Notes: generated by a model not told the origin, from the sequence alone. 64,000 bases of DNA from Lomentospora prolificans (GCA_029532625.1 JARFXM010000007.1:1550001-1614000); one strand, 5' to 3'; shown: positions 22,168 through 35,037, counted from the stretch's first letter. Translations and numbers: made by a program.

Positions 22168-22895
22168 GGTGGACAGCTATTATCTGACAGAAGACAGGCC
22201 ATGCGGATGCATTCTTCTTGGATTGCTAGACTGGGACTATATCACTGACTCTCTTCCTGGTCGCAGGCCCCCAGTTGAGAACATAACTTGATGTGGGAAC
22301 GTGCGAGACGTAAAGAACGGCTTTTCTGTCACATGTGGAAGGTAATTTCGTAATACCCCGGAGCCGTAGCCACGGGAAGGCGGCGGTTTGTTTCCAGGAC
22401 AGGTTCACTTCGCAATGGTTTCCGCGTTGAATCGTCGTCCATTGATATGCGCAGGCTGCAACACGTTGGCGCACGCAGTCCGTTGATTGGGCCTGAACAT
22501 CGTGTGTCACATCGCTTGACGAACACATCCAGGGATGGTCAACAACAAGCTAACCCGCCAAGCCATGCGGACTGCTGGCTAAGGTACGAATAGTGCTTGA
22601 CATGGGAGACATGAGACGACGAACCCTCATTTAACTAATTAGGCAGGCTACCATTCTTGATCCCGTGCCAGGCGCTCGCTAGCGATCAGCCCCGGTCGTG
22701 CGCTGGGGGCGTGGCACCACTGCCAGGGACAGGGTACCTGAAGCCAGCCAGCAGCCCTACCAACAGACCGACCCTCGCTTAAGGGAACGAATGTGCCCAT
22801 ATCATTCATTTTTCTTTCTACCCCAGGAGATCGGCCAGACATTTTCCAGGTTTGCCCTTTTATTCGTCGCGGATAAGGCGAGCTCCCACCTGGAT
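22168..22895. other. Divergent promoter region
   Basis: About 0.7 kb between two divergent genes (STAND-N protein and MFS transporter). No further gene or repeat recognised. Confidence 0.4.
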
Positions 22896-25211
22896 ATGGA
22901 CGAACCACAACCAACGCCTGTCTTGCGGCAGGACAGCGAAGGCGCCGTCCGTCGCCGTCGTCGGTGGCAGTGGTGGAATCGCGACGTGCACGACGAAGTC
23001 AGCTATTTGACCACTGTCAACTACGTGAGTGGCTGGCCCAATCCTTTCTTTCCGCTCCTCTGATTAATAGAGTGATGATCATCGACCCCGCCACGAAATG
23101 CTAACATTCGCCTTCCCCTTTTGCTTCTGCTTCTATTAGAGTGTTAAAGAGCGAGAGACGCAGATCCTGAGGCTCGTAGACGACAACGGCTTCAACTTCA
23201 AGGTCTTTTTCGTCGCCGCGTCCGGCTTTCTAGCTTCGTCCTACAGCTTATTCTCGACAAATGTTGTTACCCCAGCCGTCAATTACATTTACCCAGCATG
23301 CGGTCGCTTAGGCAAGGACTCGGGTTCCGTGATTGATTTGCTTACCTTGGTCGGTACCATCATCGGCATGCTGACTGTGGGGCATCTTGCAGACCGCGCT
23401 GGTCGCAAGAGGCTCTACGGCTTCGAACTTTGCATCTTGATTATCGCTACAATTGGAATGGTACAAGCCGGCGAAGGCTTCATGTATCAGCTTGACGATG
23501 GGATCAAGTATGAAGGATCAATGAATATGTACGCCTGGATAGCTTGGTGGCGCACAACGCTTGGTTACGGAATCGGTGCCGAGGCAAGTCATTGTCCCAG
23601 ACACCTAGTGATGGTTTTCCGTAATAGCTAACGGATTCATTCCAGTACCCGCTTTCTGCAATTATTACAGCCGAATGGGCTTCTACGGAATCGAGAGGCA
23701 CCATGCTTGCCGCAGTCAAGTCTATGCAGTCTCTGGCCCGCATACTCGCCGCGTCAGTTGGCCTCGGCTTCCTAAGAGAAATGACTCGTCACAGGAAGAT
23801 CGATTTTCAGCAACCATTAATCACACCCCTCGAAATAAACCAATCCAAGATCGTGGTCGATAGCGTATGGAGATGGGTTATCGGCATCGCGGTGGTCCCA
23901 GCAGCCATTGCCATTCTTGCGCGATTGACCATCCCCGAAACTCCCCGATATTACGTCGATATAATGAAGGACCTCCGAAAGGCCGTCAAGAACGCTATAC
24001 AAGTATACAGGACGAAAAAGGTTCAAGAGACAAACCCCCTGGCCGCCAGTCCCACGCGGCGAAACAGCGACCAAAATGACCACTGGTACAAGGGTGCTTG
24101 GGCGTATCTTAACCAAGATTCAAGGAGGGCCCTCTTCAGGCTGGTTAGCATCACCCTGCTTTGGGGCTTGATGGATGTAGGCTTTTATGGCTTGTCCCTA
24201 GATAGCCCCAACGTGTTGTCGAGTTTGGTGAACGAACCTCGCCGTGGTGCGGAAGAAGCGTCGTCTGACCAAGGATGCCCGGATGCGATGAATTGGCGTG
24301 CGACATCTGAGCCTCCGGACACTACAATCTATCACATGCTCGAGCTAAACTCTCAACGATCGTTGACCGTAGTTTCAATTGCTTCGATACTGGGGAATGT
24401 CGCCGCCATATTGCTCGTCAACCGCTTCGAACGGAGAAAGATACTAGTGGTTACGTTCTTCATTTCAGCAATCTTATTCGCAATCACTGGTGCGACCCTA
24501 TTAGACGCGGACAATAAGGGACAGAAGCCCACCGCCTCCTTGGTTTTCTACGCCATCACCCACTTCGTGTACAACGCCGGACCCAACACCCTAATATTCG
24601 TCTTGGCGGCGGAGATCTTCCCTACTGTGTACCGGGGAACGTTTTACGGAATCGCAGCCGCAGGCGGTAAGATTGGGGCGATCATTATCCGCACAATCAT
24701 TTGGTCCAAGGGCAACTCTCCGCACGCCCTAGGCGTTCGTCTGCTAGTATGCATGCCCTTGATGTTCATCGCCGCGGGTATCTCGTGGTATTTGCCTGCG
24801 GTGCAGTACACCCACAAAAAAGCGGATATCGAACACGGACAGGGCAGGTCTCCGCCAACGACGAGAGAAAAGTCAACACCTATCCACACTCTTTTAATAC
24901 CTGCGCAGCCACCCCAGGGCCCTGGCCGAGCTGAGCAGCAACACGGGGCGGCGAATGATGCGGCTTCGGATGCAGCATCCACCATTAGTACCGATACGAC
25001 GCCGTCCCGGGGCGAGAGGAGGCGCAAGAAGGGTAGCGGGCTTTTCTCCAGTCTACAAAATATGACATTGGAAGCGATCGCGCCAAATCCGAACTTGCGG
25101 GATAGAAGACAGAGGAAAGGAAGCTCGACTCCGCTGGGGATCATTAGTCCAGGGCAAGCGCCAGCACAGCCGCAAATAACACCGCAGGTTTCGGGCGCCC
25201 TTCGGATGTAG
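22896..25211 (+). CDS. MFS transporter, phosphate:H+ symporter-like, with GC-AG intron
   Basis: Three exons (22896..23024, 23140..23583, 23646..25211) give 712 aa. Intron 2 starts with GCAAGT rather than GT, yet the join restores the conserved GAEYPLSAIITAEWAS block. Major facilitator features: GHLADRAGRKR loop between TM2 and TM3, GAEYPLS in TM4, a large central loop, PNTLIFVLAAEIFPTVYRGT near TM10, and a roughly 140-residue hydrophilic Ser/Thr/Arg-rich C-terminal tail. The motifs are closest to the Pho84-type phosphate/H+ symporter group; the substrate is not certain. The N-terminal 40 residues are Arg-rich and cytosolic. The long central loop and tail make it larger than the usual 520-600 aa. 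Confidence 0.85.
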
Positions 25212-25572
25212 GGTACGGCAAGTCCGTGTTGTGTAATCATAACTCATGCTATGCTGGACGGAGGCCATCCCGCCTAATGCGATTCTCTATTCTCTCGGTA
25301 TATATAAAAGAGCTAGCATTCTTAATACTTTTAGTAGATGTACATCTGAGATTGGCATGTCCTACTCGCATCCAACCTTCGTCTACTGTTCATCACAAAC
25401 CTGGTCCTAGGCCCAGTATTTCCTGCCATTCGTAGCATTTACCGTTGTCTCTGGATCATAGTCGCGTATGGCGATATGCGTCTATCCTAAGAGCAAACGG
25501 TGATATCATCGTAATGTACATGAGAACGTACGGTAACACGGCAAATGGAACACAATAAACCTCTTGACCTCT

Positions 25573-27201
25573 TCAAGACGATCGTAGAGAAAAGCGTACA
25601 TATAGCGGGCCCTTGTCCCAGACAAAGTACGCTCTCTGCTTGGCATGCCAGTCCTCTTGCCCTGGAACCAGCTCGAAATCGAGCTTGTACAACAAATGAC
25701 ATACTATAAGTCGCATTTCTGCATACGCGAGATTCTTTCCGATGCAGTCACGCGGCCCAGTGCTGAACGGCTTGAATGCCGCACGGTTGTCGTTCTCGAA
25801 TTTGGCGTCGTAGAGAGGATGTGAGGGCTTCAGCCAACGCTCCGGGCAAAAGGCGTCCGCATCGCGGAAATGCCTGGGATTTCGGAAGGTAGCCCATTGC
25901 ATGACATGGATAATGGTCTATGGTGATACTCGTTAGAGACTAGATTTGACGGGTGTAGTTGACCTTGGTAATACATACCCCCGCCGGAACATATTTGCCG
26001 TCGATGTCCGCTCCTGGGCACTCCCGTGGGGGTGTTGAAGCTGCAGGAGGGTAGACTCTTAACGTTTCTTCCAAAGCGGCGTGCAAATACTCCAACTTCG
26101 CCGTATTGAAGTTCACGTCGATTTCCGATTGATCCTGAAACTCTTCGCGAATCTCCTGCAGCACGAGCTTCTTTGCCCTCGGAGCTTGTCCGAGATAGAA
26201 AAAGAACGCCGAAAGAGCACTGGCGGTTGTTTCACTGCCAGCCACTACAAGGGCCGCAGAGTTAGCATGAATCTCTACGTGGGACAGCCCCGGTTGGCCA
26301 TCACTATTTTGACGTAGCATATATGTCATGAAGTCACGACGGCCCTTGGGTTCCGGACCGAGGGCCATTCGCGCGTCAGTCTTTTTCTGTATAACAAGTG
26401 TGTTTTTAGCGCTCTGCTTCACATTGGATCCGCCAAATAAGCGGATTAGTAGGGACGCCACGGTGGGATAATTGAGACATGCTCGCTTAAACGCCTCCCC
26501 TCTGAGACCTTTGAATAGGGAGAGAACCCAGGGGTGGTACTCGCTGCCCTCGAGACTGCCAAAGGACTCCCCATAGGTCAAGTCGCTAATGATGTCAAAC
26601 GTCGTGAAGTTGAGCCACTGCACAACATTCACGGGCTCCTTCCTTTCTGCGCGCTCGGTAATGCGAGATAGAAGAAGGTGAACGTAGCCCGTGATGAGGC
26701 TCTGCTGCTCGGAAATGGCCGATTGGCTAAACGCGTGAGCCAATTGCCGCCGCTGTCGCCTATGCCTGTCGTGCGGAGCGGCAACGAGCGATGCTTCGAA
26801 TGCCGGTCCAAAGATCCGCGGGGCCTTGGGGAATTCTGCTTGGCCTTTTACGCGGCGAGCGTAGACCTGAGGCCACCCGATGCTGCCGTCTATGGCGAGC
26901 CTGTCTGGGCCAATCCGGACAACGGGGCCATATTGGCGATGAAACTTTGCGACGTGGTAGACGGCAGTGGCGGAGATGTTGCCTGTATAGGTGTATGGGA
27001 GGTCCGTGGCGGCCCAAAGCTTGGAACCGGGGAATTTCGACAGGGGGTGGAACCATAGGCGATATATGATAAGGTTGACTCGGTACGCAATAAACTTTGG
27101 AACCTTCGGTTAGAAATAGAATCCCTTTCCTCAGGGTTGCCACTACACACAAGACCTATAACAATAGAGACGACCAACCCAGTGTTCGGTAGGGTCACCA
27201 T
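25573..27201 (-). CDS. Cytochrome P450 monooxygenase
   Basis: Exons 27201..27151, 27094..25979 and 25917..25573 give 503 aa, all junctions in phase. N-terminal membrane anchor (TGLVVSIVIGLFIAYRVNL) then the proline region LWFHPLSKFPG. Core motifs: I-helix AGSETTAS, K-helix EETLR (ExxR), PERF-type FCPERWL, and heme loop FSTGPRDCIGK with the axial cysteine. It should be an ER-bound class II P450 using the cell's NADPH-P450 reductase. An alternative ATG 45 nt upstream (27246) would add 15 residues. The fold resembles the isotrichodermin/benzoate-hydroxylase-like P450s of fungal secondary metabolism; substrate unknown. Confidence 0.92.
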
Positions 27202-28672
27202 GATAGAAGTGCCTCGCCACCAAGGGACAAGGTTTTTGATCGCCACGTTTGAGATTGCCCTTCCATTTCGACCAAGGACGGCGTCCGCTTATAGTCAAAA
27301 GAGCGGTTCGCGTGCCCTGTTTTATTATACCTGCTAGCCAGCCAGGCTTCCCATGTACTCAGAAGCCCACCCTCTGAATTCCCACTGTTAATTTAGTTGA
27401 GGCGTCCCCCTTGCTTTGTGTCTGACGTTTTCAGCTTTAATGGGTCAACAGGTGCGCCAGACTATCGCAGGTCGAAAAATGCGGACCCTCCCTGCGTTTG
27501 AGATAGTCTCTCCGCTGTGTTCTAGTAGCCGGGTCATGCTCATAGAGGTAAACCTCACTCTGGTATTGTATACAAGCTCCAGCCGAGAATCTTCAGGCCC
27601 AAGGAGCAGATGAATGGAGTGGAATCTAAGTAGACTGCTAGCAATCCAGTGTTCGGAGGCTTAGACTAATAACCTAATTTATCCTGCCGAGGGGCTCCTT
27701 CTGCCAGCTAACTGCCTACGAGCTTCTAGCACAATGGTATGAATGTCCGGTATTTCGCCACGTTATAAAGTTAATGCGAGAGACGGACTACAAAGCACTT
27801 GCATACGGAACGAGGCGTCCGTGGTGGTTTCCATCAGGCTCAACGGTGACGGCGAGTGGGGATGAAATGGGGCTAACAAGCGACAGCTGAGGCCGAATGG
27901 TGAGGATGGAAGCCAGAATTGTGATATTGGAGTAAGGATGGCGTTAAGTGAGGTAGCTCGTGACAACTCGTGCATGGATCGGCGGCAGTTTTCGCGAAGC
28001 AAGGCAGAAGCAGAAGAGTTGAGCCACCCGCCATGCTTTAATAAAGCATTGATGCCAATATCACATTGCAGGTGTTTGGTGAACACAGGGTGGCACATCC
28101 TTTCCCGCTCGCAGACGCCACAATCCCATATCCGATATTAATATTCAGCATAAGCCCACTCAATCTTCGCGGTTAGAGCCAGCCCCGATATTGCACGAAG
28201 ACGTGACGGAATAGAAGATAAACAGCCGAACGCACGGTGGCCTGATCCCATTCCTTATGTTCGAAGAACCGTCAGCCGGATTGTACGATATGCATTGTTT
28301 ATCTGCATGTTGGGTCACATACAACGGACAAACAAGAACTCCTCATTCCGGACAGAGCGCGGCATGGGATGTGGAAGTTTCAGTGTAACACAAGGCAATG
28401 CAAGGGATACCTTTTTGGGGAGGCCGCTTGTGTGTCACTTTGAATTCCTCGAACCAGCAAAATAAGTATCGAGCCTATTAAACGAAAATCGCGCGCCTTT
28501 TCTCCCTTCCACTGCTTCCTCGCCTCCACTCAAGTACCACTTCTCTCATCCTCCATCAATGCATAGCAAGGGAACTGGTATCCTTGACAACGTCGTGGCT
28601 CATCTGAACTTGCAACGTATCTAAGACGCCAAAGTCAAAATCCAGCCTCGCTTGCCCTCCTAGACATGCAAT
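27202..28672. other. Intergenic, no gene seen
   Basis: About 1.5 kb divergent region between a P450 and a 2EXR gene. Short frames only. TATAGT-like words near 27290 could belong to the P450 promoter. Confidence 0.4.
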
Positions 28673-29701
28673 ATGAAGGACTCCTTTCACCAGTTCTCTT
28701 GTTTACCCTACGAAATTCGACGCCAGATCTGGCTCAACTACCTCGCCGAACAAAAAGGTCGAGTCTACCAGTTTGATATCAGACAGGTGTTTGAGCGAGA
28801 CGGCGATCCAACTTCCACATCTAAGCTCTTCCCGAGCCTATGTTGGACGGGTGTTGAGGTCGCTTCCCGGCCTAGTAGAACACTTTCTGCTGTGTGTCAA
28901 GAATCCCGCGACGTAGTTTACACCTACTTTCCTGAAACCCTAGAGTTCTTCGTCGTTAGGCAACAAATATCCAAAGATAGTCCCGAAGTCAGTCGAGGAG
29001 GGCCTTCATATTGGGGTGTACCGATCATTCGGGGTATTCTCCGTTTTGACGCGTCCCGGGATATCGTCGCTTTTTGGGCTAACACCACGGAGAGGGGAGA
29101 ACTCATTGAGTCGTTGAGTCGAAAGAATTATAAGAACCACCTGTCTAATATCAAACACATGGCACTGAATACCGCCTGGTTCGAGGAATCCGTGGACTCT
29201 TGCGATGCGACTAAATACTGCCCGAGTCGATGTCAGGGCTCTGAATGTGCCAGGACATGTCAACTAGACAACCTTGTAAAGTTTGTTCAGCTTTTTCCGA
29301 ATGTTACGCATTTATACTTTGGAGACATCTGCGCGAACACATATAGGATAAGCAACGATGGATGTTATTGTGCGAATGACGCGACATCCAGCACTAAGCG
29401 ACCAAAACATACTTGGCCACTCATCAGAGGGCTTGAGTCGCCCGAAAACCAAGTAAGGAAGCTATGGCAATGGTTCGCCATACGAGACGAGACGCCAGCT
29501 TGCCCGTTCGATCTGCCCCGTGAAGTGGTTATGATACGGAATAGGTGGACGGGAATCCGGTTTCCGTACTATCCCGAGTTATCACATCTACGCATCAGGT
29601 TTCTTCAGCCGCTCCCGTTTGTAAACAGTTCAGAATACGGCGGTGATATCCTAGGGAAGCACATGTGCGTAACGATCGGAGAGATTCAGGCCGCAAAGTG
29701 A
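28673..29701 (+). CDS. 2EXR domain protein
   Basis: Single exon, 342 aa. Residues 1-40 (FHQFSCLPYEIRRQIWLNYL) match the 2EXR domain, an F-box-like motif with two E-x-R elements that is abundant in filamentous ascomycetes. A cysteine-rich patch lies near residues 175-200 (CDATKYCPSRCQGSECARTC) and might bind zinc; it is not a standard RING or Zn2Cys6 spacing. No signal peptide. Such genes are numerous and variable between strains; partner and role unknown. Confidence 0.8.
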   Translation: MKDSFHQFSCLPYEIRRQIWLNYLAEQKGRVYQFDIRQVFERDGDPTSTSKLFPSLCWTGVEVASRPSRTLSAVCQESRDVVYTYFPETLEFFVVRQQISKDSPEVSRGGPSYWGVPIIRGILRFDASRDIVAFWANTTERGELIESLSRKNYKNHLSNIKHMALNTAWFEESVDSCDATKYCPSRCQGSECARTCQLDNLVKFVQLFPNVTHLYFGDICANTYRISNDGCYCANDATSSTKRPKHTWPLIRGLESPENQVRKLWQWFAIRDETPACPFDLPREVVMIRNRWTGIRFPYYPELSHLRIRFLQPLPFVNSSEYGGDILGKHMCVTIGEIQAAK

Positions 29702-30362
29702 GCTTTGGTTCTGGGGCAGTAGCTATCACGCCTGTCATTGACAGCCGACCGGGGAACGGTTAGAAGATTGGAGAGATGCTCAGAACGTCGCTGATTACTA
29801 GAGGAGCTAACTCTGCTCGGCGCGCCATAAGCGGGCTTCGCGTTACTTAGCCGCATTCAACCCGATCGTTGGTGTTATTATTAGACCTGTATGGGTACGG
29901 GCTAGATACACAGCATAGTCGCTTGCGCTAACTCGGCCAGCCAGCAGCGTCTATCATGTGGCTGTTAACCTCGCACGGCGCGAGTGAGATACGTACAGGT
30001 GGAAAAGGTATTTCGAGCAATACTGGAGAGTTATATACCGCGGAAGTTTGCCGTTCTTTTGGACTACGCTAACTGAAGAGCCCGCTGTGCCTCCGATGCC
30101 TGGAAAACGTGTACTCGTGGCAGAATTCGCCACCATTCCCAAGCAGAAAAAAACATCCTAATAGCTATTATAGTAGTTCCAGCAAAATTAGTGTAAAAGT
30201 TGCTACCAGAATTGCAGTTTCTCAGTTGTTCAGTCCAGAAACCATAACACCCGAGGAGAACCGGGGCCATGGCATTATTAGATGTGATTCAAAGTGTCCA
30301 ATTCTCCGCGCCAAATAGTGTCCTGACAGAAGAAATGTAAGCCCTACTTCGCAAAACCTATA
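29702..30362. other. Intergenic between converging genes
   Basis: About 0.65 kb between the convergent 2EXR gene and second P450. Nothing recognised. Confidence 0.4.
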
Positions 30363-32391
30363 TCAATCGGTATTTCTCTTGGTAGCAATAAGCCAGAAAT
30401 TATCCTGCATAAAGATGCCAACACAGGAGTTGTGCCAAACCTCGGTGGGATTAGCAACGTGAATATCATAGTGGCGAAGCAACTATCCATTCCAAGTTAG
30501 CGATTTCCGCGCAATAACACAGCACGATAAGTTTCTTACCTCAAATATGATTTTGTTCAATTCCACGTAGGCCATGTGCTTGCCGAGGCACTGCCACCGC
30601 CCGTGGCCGAAGACAAGGTCGACTGCAGCCTCTTTGACGCGGATTTCTTCCTTTGTGCCCTCGAACCAACGCTCTGGGCGGAAAATATCGGCGTCTTCGC
30701 CCCACACCTCCTTATTTCTAGATAGACCGAAGGCGGAGTATCCGATAATGGTACCAGGAGGGAGGTGTAGATCCCTAAACGAGTCGCCTTCGGGAGGAAC
30801 AACCTTGGACATAAGGCCTGTGATGGGAGGCCAGATTCTCAAGCCCTCTTTGATACAAGCCTGTAGATAGGGAAGCTCCTTCGCAACCGCATCAGGGATG
30901 GGAACTGGCAGCCCCCTAGCGGCTTGCATTATTTCCGCAACAAGTTTATTGTAGATAAGGGGGTTTGTAATTATGTGGAGCAGCGTGGCCCTAATAGACG
31001 TAGCAGTAGTCTCGGAGCCGGCAACACTAGCGTCTCCGGTCAGCCTAAGGGGTTTAGGTGGAAGAAATAGGAGGATTCACGAGGTAGTAACCACGATAAG
31101 CTAGTGTCGCGGAAGCGAGCCAGGGGGGAATGGGGGGCGATTACGCACATTTGGAGGAGGGACTCAGACTCCGCTTCTTTTAGCGTGAGGCCGTGTCGGA
31201 CAAAAGATCCAAGCATGTCGCGTTGGATCTTGCGGTCTGGCCCAAACCTCTCGGCGGCCTTTTCCTGGCAGATTCTAGAAACAAATCATTATCAGCCGGC
31301 AAGACTATACGTAGGTCATAGGGTGAAAAGAGAGAAACTGTCGACATACCGCAAGACGCGACCGAAACCAAGCTCGTCATTGCCGGATGGCATGAATTTA
31401 TTCAGTATACCGGTCCTAAGCACCCAGCCAAACTTTGGCATGGTGGACACAAACATGATGAAGGGCATATTCTGCTCCACGGCCTTGATGTAGCCGTAAA
31501 TATCCGAGTCTGTGTCTAGGCAGCCAAAGGGCTCGCTGTAAGCCAAGTCGGAAATGACATCGAGAGTAAAGTACTGCGCGATGCGGCCGAAATCGAATGG
31601 CTTAATGCTACTCGCGGTGGATGTGTATTTTCGCTGGAGGAGGTTAAGGAGCGTCATGATGTTATTGTCGATCTTGACCTCGGCTTGTTCGATATCTTTG
31701 CCAGTATACTATTGGAGTATAATTCCGTAGTTAGCGACTAAAATTACATCGCTGTCATGTTTATCATTAAGGGCCTGAGTAGTGCGGTTGAGGCGTACCC
31801 CAGCAGACATCTTGGATCGAAGAGAATGATGGAGAGCGTTGTCCCTCTGAGACAAGATGTTGTCGGAGTTGGGGTCGAACCGCATAGCAATGTACCAATC
31901 GGAGCGAGTGTACCGACTCCGCACACCCAACATCTTTCGCAGCATATCAGGGTCGCTCGTAACCAGCTCATTGGGACCGATGCGGGCAAGGGGACCTATT
32001 ATCGAAGATTCTGTAGTGAGTGTTCATGCTCGGAAACCGGCACACTTTTAATAAACACCGCAGCATCATGCAGACGCTGTTGTACGTTGCATGCGGGGTC
32101 GGTCGATGATATAATGAGGGTGCGAAAGACGACGGCTCACATACCATATTTCCTGTTCACTTGGCCCAGTTCCCAGTGGGTATTTCCGCCCATGATGACA
32201 CGGAAAAGCCAAATGTTGGAGAAGCCCGCGAGAGGCGGGCCCTTGATGTGGCGGAGGCGGATCCATGCGCGAAGAGTCTGTACGGCGTAGAGCAGGAAGG
32301 CACCTATGGAGATGACGGAGAGGGTGACGGTCCAATTGTCAACCAGCGCCGTGAGCACGGCTGTAGGCCTACTGTAGGAAGACCAGTCCAT
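30363..32391 (-). CDS. Cytochrome P450, pisatin-demethylase-like
   Basis: Six exons (32391..32145, 31995..31799, 31708..31350, 31274..31149, 31026..30540, 30482..30363) join to 511 aa without a break. N-terminal anchor (TVTLSVISIGAFLLYAVQTL), a KGPPLAGFSN proline region, I-helix AGSETTATSIR, K-helix KEGLR, FRPERWF, and heme loop FGHGRWQCLGK. The motif set resembles the CYP57/pisatin demethylase group, whose members oxidise aromatic plant compounds or fungal metabolites. For exon 5 a second acceptor 20 nt upstream is also in frame; the chosen one follows a CTGAC branch and yields the usual I-helix lead. An upstream ATG at 32424 would add 11 residues. Substrate unknown. Confidence 0.9.
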
Positions 32392-33843
32392 GATGCAGGA
32401 GTATGGTTGTGTGTCTAGTAACATAGAAGAACTGTCGAACGAGGAAGGAGAAGAAAAAGTTTGGGAGACACTCGAGGAGAGTCACAGGCAAGAGGTTACG
32501 ACGACGAGGGCGGGCGCCAAAGATGGCGACGGAAAGTTCCAGTAGGCTTCACATTACTCCTGGGGTTGTTACCAGAGTGGGCCCCGGGGATATCCTGGTT
32601 CTCCTCTGCAGCTCGAAGGAGGGGGGGGACGAAGTGTTTGATCTGGGATAGTCCGATGCGGAGACCTAGATTCTTGACGAATTACAGGGTGTTTTAGGCT
32701 CTGGATTGAACAGGGACATCAGTGGATGAATGGGCCTTCATTGAGTTACCGTCTTCGTTGTAAGCTAGCGAGCATGACAACTTGGCAGACGACCCTGGAC
32801 CCTGGTCGCGGGCCGCACACACTCTGCAGCTCTGGTTGGGCTCAGTGTCAAGCGGGGACAGGAAATACCACTCTGGCCGTCCATTTCAGGCAGTGAACCG
32901 AAAGGGTTTTTGAAGCCCTGGTGGCAGGAGTGTGGAAATGGGCACAGTTAGACGAGTGGATACTCGAAATTCACGAGGAGTTCGGCGTTCGAGATAGGAT
33001 GACTGAGACATTAGCATGCATGGCCCCGACCTGTTGGTCGATTGGAGAAGATCCTAGGGCTTTTTCGGCCAAATAGGTGGGGAGAAACCACGGGTGTGGG
33101 AATGGCGGACAAAGTAAAGCGCCACCATTCTTGACAGACGCCGGCTCAAGACCAACAAATTTCAATGTTTCGTGTGTCTTCGCGGAGGGAGCGAAGTGCC
33201 CATCCGGAGCTTCACGACTCGGGAAGACTCTAACCAGAGGAGGGGAGAAACGTGTCTAACCGTACTGGTGGCACACGCTGGCACTACCTTTGACGCACGC
33301 ACGGAAGAACCTGCTCTTCTGGCGAAATGCCTACCAATAGAACGATTGAAGAATGCGCAATGCTCACGGATGTGCACTATTTCTTCCTAGTCGAGACACC
33401 TACTGCCGGTGCGTTCAGGGTATGGTTGCAGCGGTCTAAGCCTGATCGAGAAAGTGGGGGAAGGAAATCGAGCTGGCCAACCTGGTCGGGAAAGCCGGGT
33501 TTATCGGTGCTGAACTTGATGGGGTTTCTTGCCAGGCCGGCTGTGGCTTGAATATCCCCGAAGGGTTCGCCCGACCATAAGTGATGGCTTGCTAATCAGT
33601 TGGTGGTACCTTTGAGCAGATCGGGCCAACCGTTTATGGATCTTCTCACACAATGTCTATATAATATCGAGATGCTTTGGCGTTCGCCTCCCGTAACTCA
33701 CAAGTACGGGCAACTAAGTCATGGAAAGAGCGGGATATTATCTATTATTATCGAAAATCGCAGAGATATATGGTTGGGTGAAAGGAGAATATTTCGTAAC
33801 CGCTAATACCTGGGCAAAACGTCGCCCCCAAAGACTTCGTTTC
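32392..33843. other. Intergenic, no gene seen
   Basis: About 1.45 kb. Short frames on both strands lack motifs. Holds the promoter of the second P450 and the 3' flank of the FAD monooxygenase. Confidence 0.4.
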
Positions 33844-35037
33844 CTAACCGATGGTGGCTTCCCTGACTTTCCCAGCCTCTCTCAACAACCGTTGGTAATC
33901 CTCTAGTTCGATGTCGGTTGCGAACTTATCTGTGACCTTTTCCAGAGCAGTAAACAGGAAACTATACTTGAAGAACATGTTCCGCATCTTGATACCTCGC
34001 TTCGTTCGCGGCGCCAAAAATCGACCTGCATTACTTTGGGTGGCGCCACTGGCATACTGCTTCATCTTCGACTCGTACTTGGCAAAGGCAACCTTGTGGT
34101 CGCCATTGGCGAGTGCCAACTCCCCAGCCAGCACATATGCGCCTACAACAGCCAACCCGGTACCGAATCCGCCTAGTGTATTCCCATAGGCGGAGTCGCC
34201 TAGTAACGCAACCCGGCCCTTGACGAACTGTGTCATCTCGACCCAGCTGATCGTGTCCATATACAGGTCTCGGGCATTAGGCAACTCTGCGAGCAACTCG
34301 GGTACCTTGTAGCCGACGTCTTTATATATCGAAGCTAAAGCCTCCCTTTGGCGCGATGGAGGTGCTTGGTTCAAATTCGCCTCGTCGCTTTGGAACACGA
34401 ACCAGACGGGTGCCTTGGGGCCGCCGATGGATGCCATTCTTCCCGGTTCATTGTACATCCATGGGCCGCCAGGGTTGTCCATTTCTGCTATGGCGTAGTA
34501 GAACCCCGTATTCTTGACAAAGTTGGCCTCGAGACCAAAGACGAGCTTCCTGGTGTTGGAATGGATTCCGTCGGCCCCGACCACAAGATCAAAGGTTTGA
34601 GTATCGCCACTTTTAAAGCTAACGTCGACACCGTCCTGCGACTCCGTAATTGATGAAATGGAATCGCCAAATCGATAGGTGCACCTTGAAGCCGTCTTTT
34701 CGTATAATATTTTCGCCAGATCACCTCGTCGTATCTCAACATCGCCGCCTGTGAACGTGGCTGTCATAACGGTCTGGGGTTTGCCTTCGCCATCAACGAT
34801 GGGCAAATCTGTCCCGCCCGTTTGGTTGGCGTAGACTTCATCCTTGATACCCATTTGCGTAAGCACCGTGTCATGGATGGCGCCTTTGAAGTCAACGGCT
34901 TGCCCGCCCGAGCGAAGTTTGGGGAATCGCTCAACGACTGTGACTGTGAAGCCGTATTCCACGAGCCAGTAAGCGAGGGCCGGTCCCGCGACACTAGCGC
35001 CAGATATTAGAACAGTGTTGTTGAGTTTTGGTGCCAT
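33844..35037 (-). CDS. FAD-dependent monooxygenase, bacterial-like
   Basis: Intronless, 397 aa from ATG 35037. Rossmann FAD-binding motif ISGASVAGPALAYWL at residues 10-24, Glu-Arg ending the second strand (VVERFPKLRSGG), the DG motif VVGADGIHSNTR, and the GD motif ALLGDSAY. Together these define a group A flavoprotein monooxygenase of the PHBH/TetX type, which hydroxylates aromatic or polyketide substrates with NAD(P)H and O2. The GASVAG variant and the GGQAVDFKG stretch are typical of actinobacterial members. With the absence of introns this hints at acquisition from bacteria, which a phylogeny would have to test. Next to P450s and an esterase it may serve detoxification or metabolite tailoring. 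Confidence 0.88.
   Translation of the reverse strand: MAPKLNNTVLISGASVAGPALAYWLVEYGFTVTVVERFPKLRSGGQAVDFKGAIHDTVLTQMGIKDEVYANQTGGTDLPIVDGEGKPQTVMTATFTGGDVEIRRGDLAKILYEKTASRCTYRFGDSISSITESQDGVDVSFKSGDTQTFDLVVGADGIHSNTRKLVFGLEANFVKNTGFYYAIAEMDNPGGPWMYNEPGRMASIGGPKAPVWFVFQSDEANLNQAPPSRQREALASIYKDVGYKVPELLAELPNARDLYMDTISWVEMTQFVKGRVALLGDSAYGNTLGGFGTGLAVVGAYVLAGELALANGDHKVAFAKYESKMKQYASGATQSNAGRFLAPRTKRGIKMRNMFFKYSFLFTALEKVTDKFATDIELEDYQRLLREAGKVREATIG

Noticed and set aside
24644..25240. 198-aa minus-strand frame opposite the MFS transporter
   Set aside because: Shadow of the transporter exon; no independent features.
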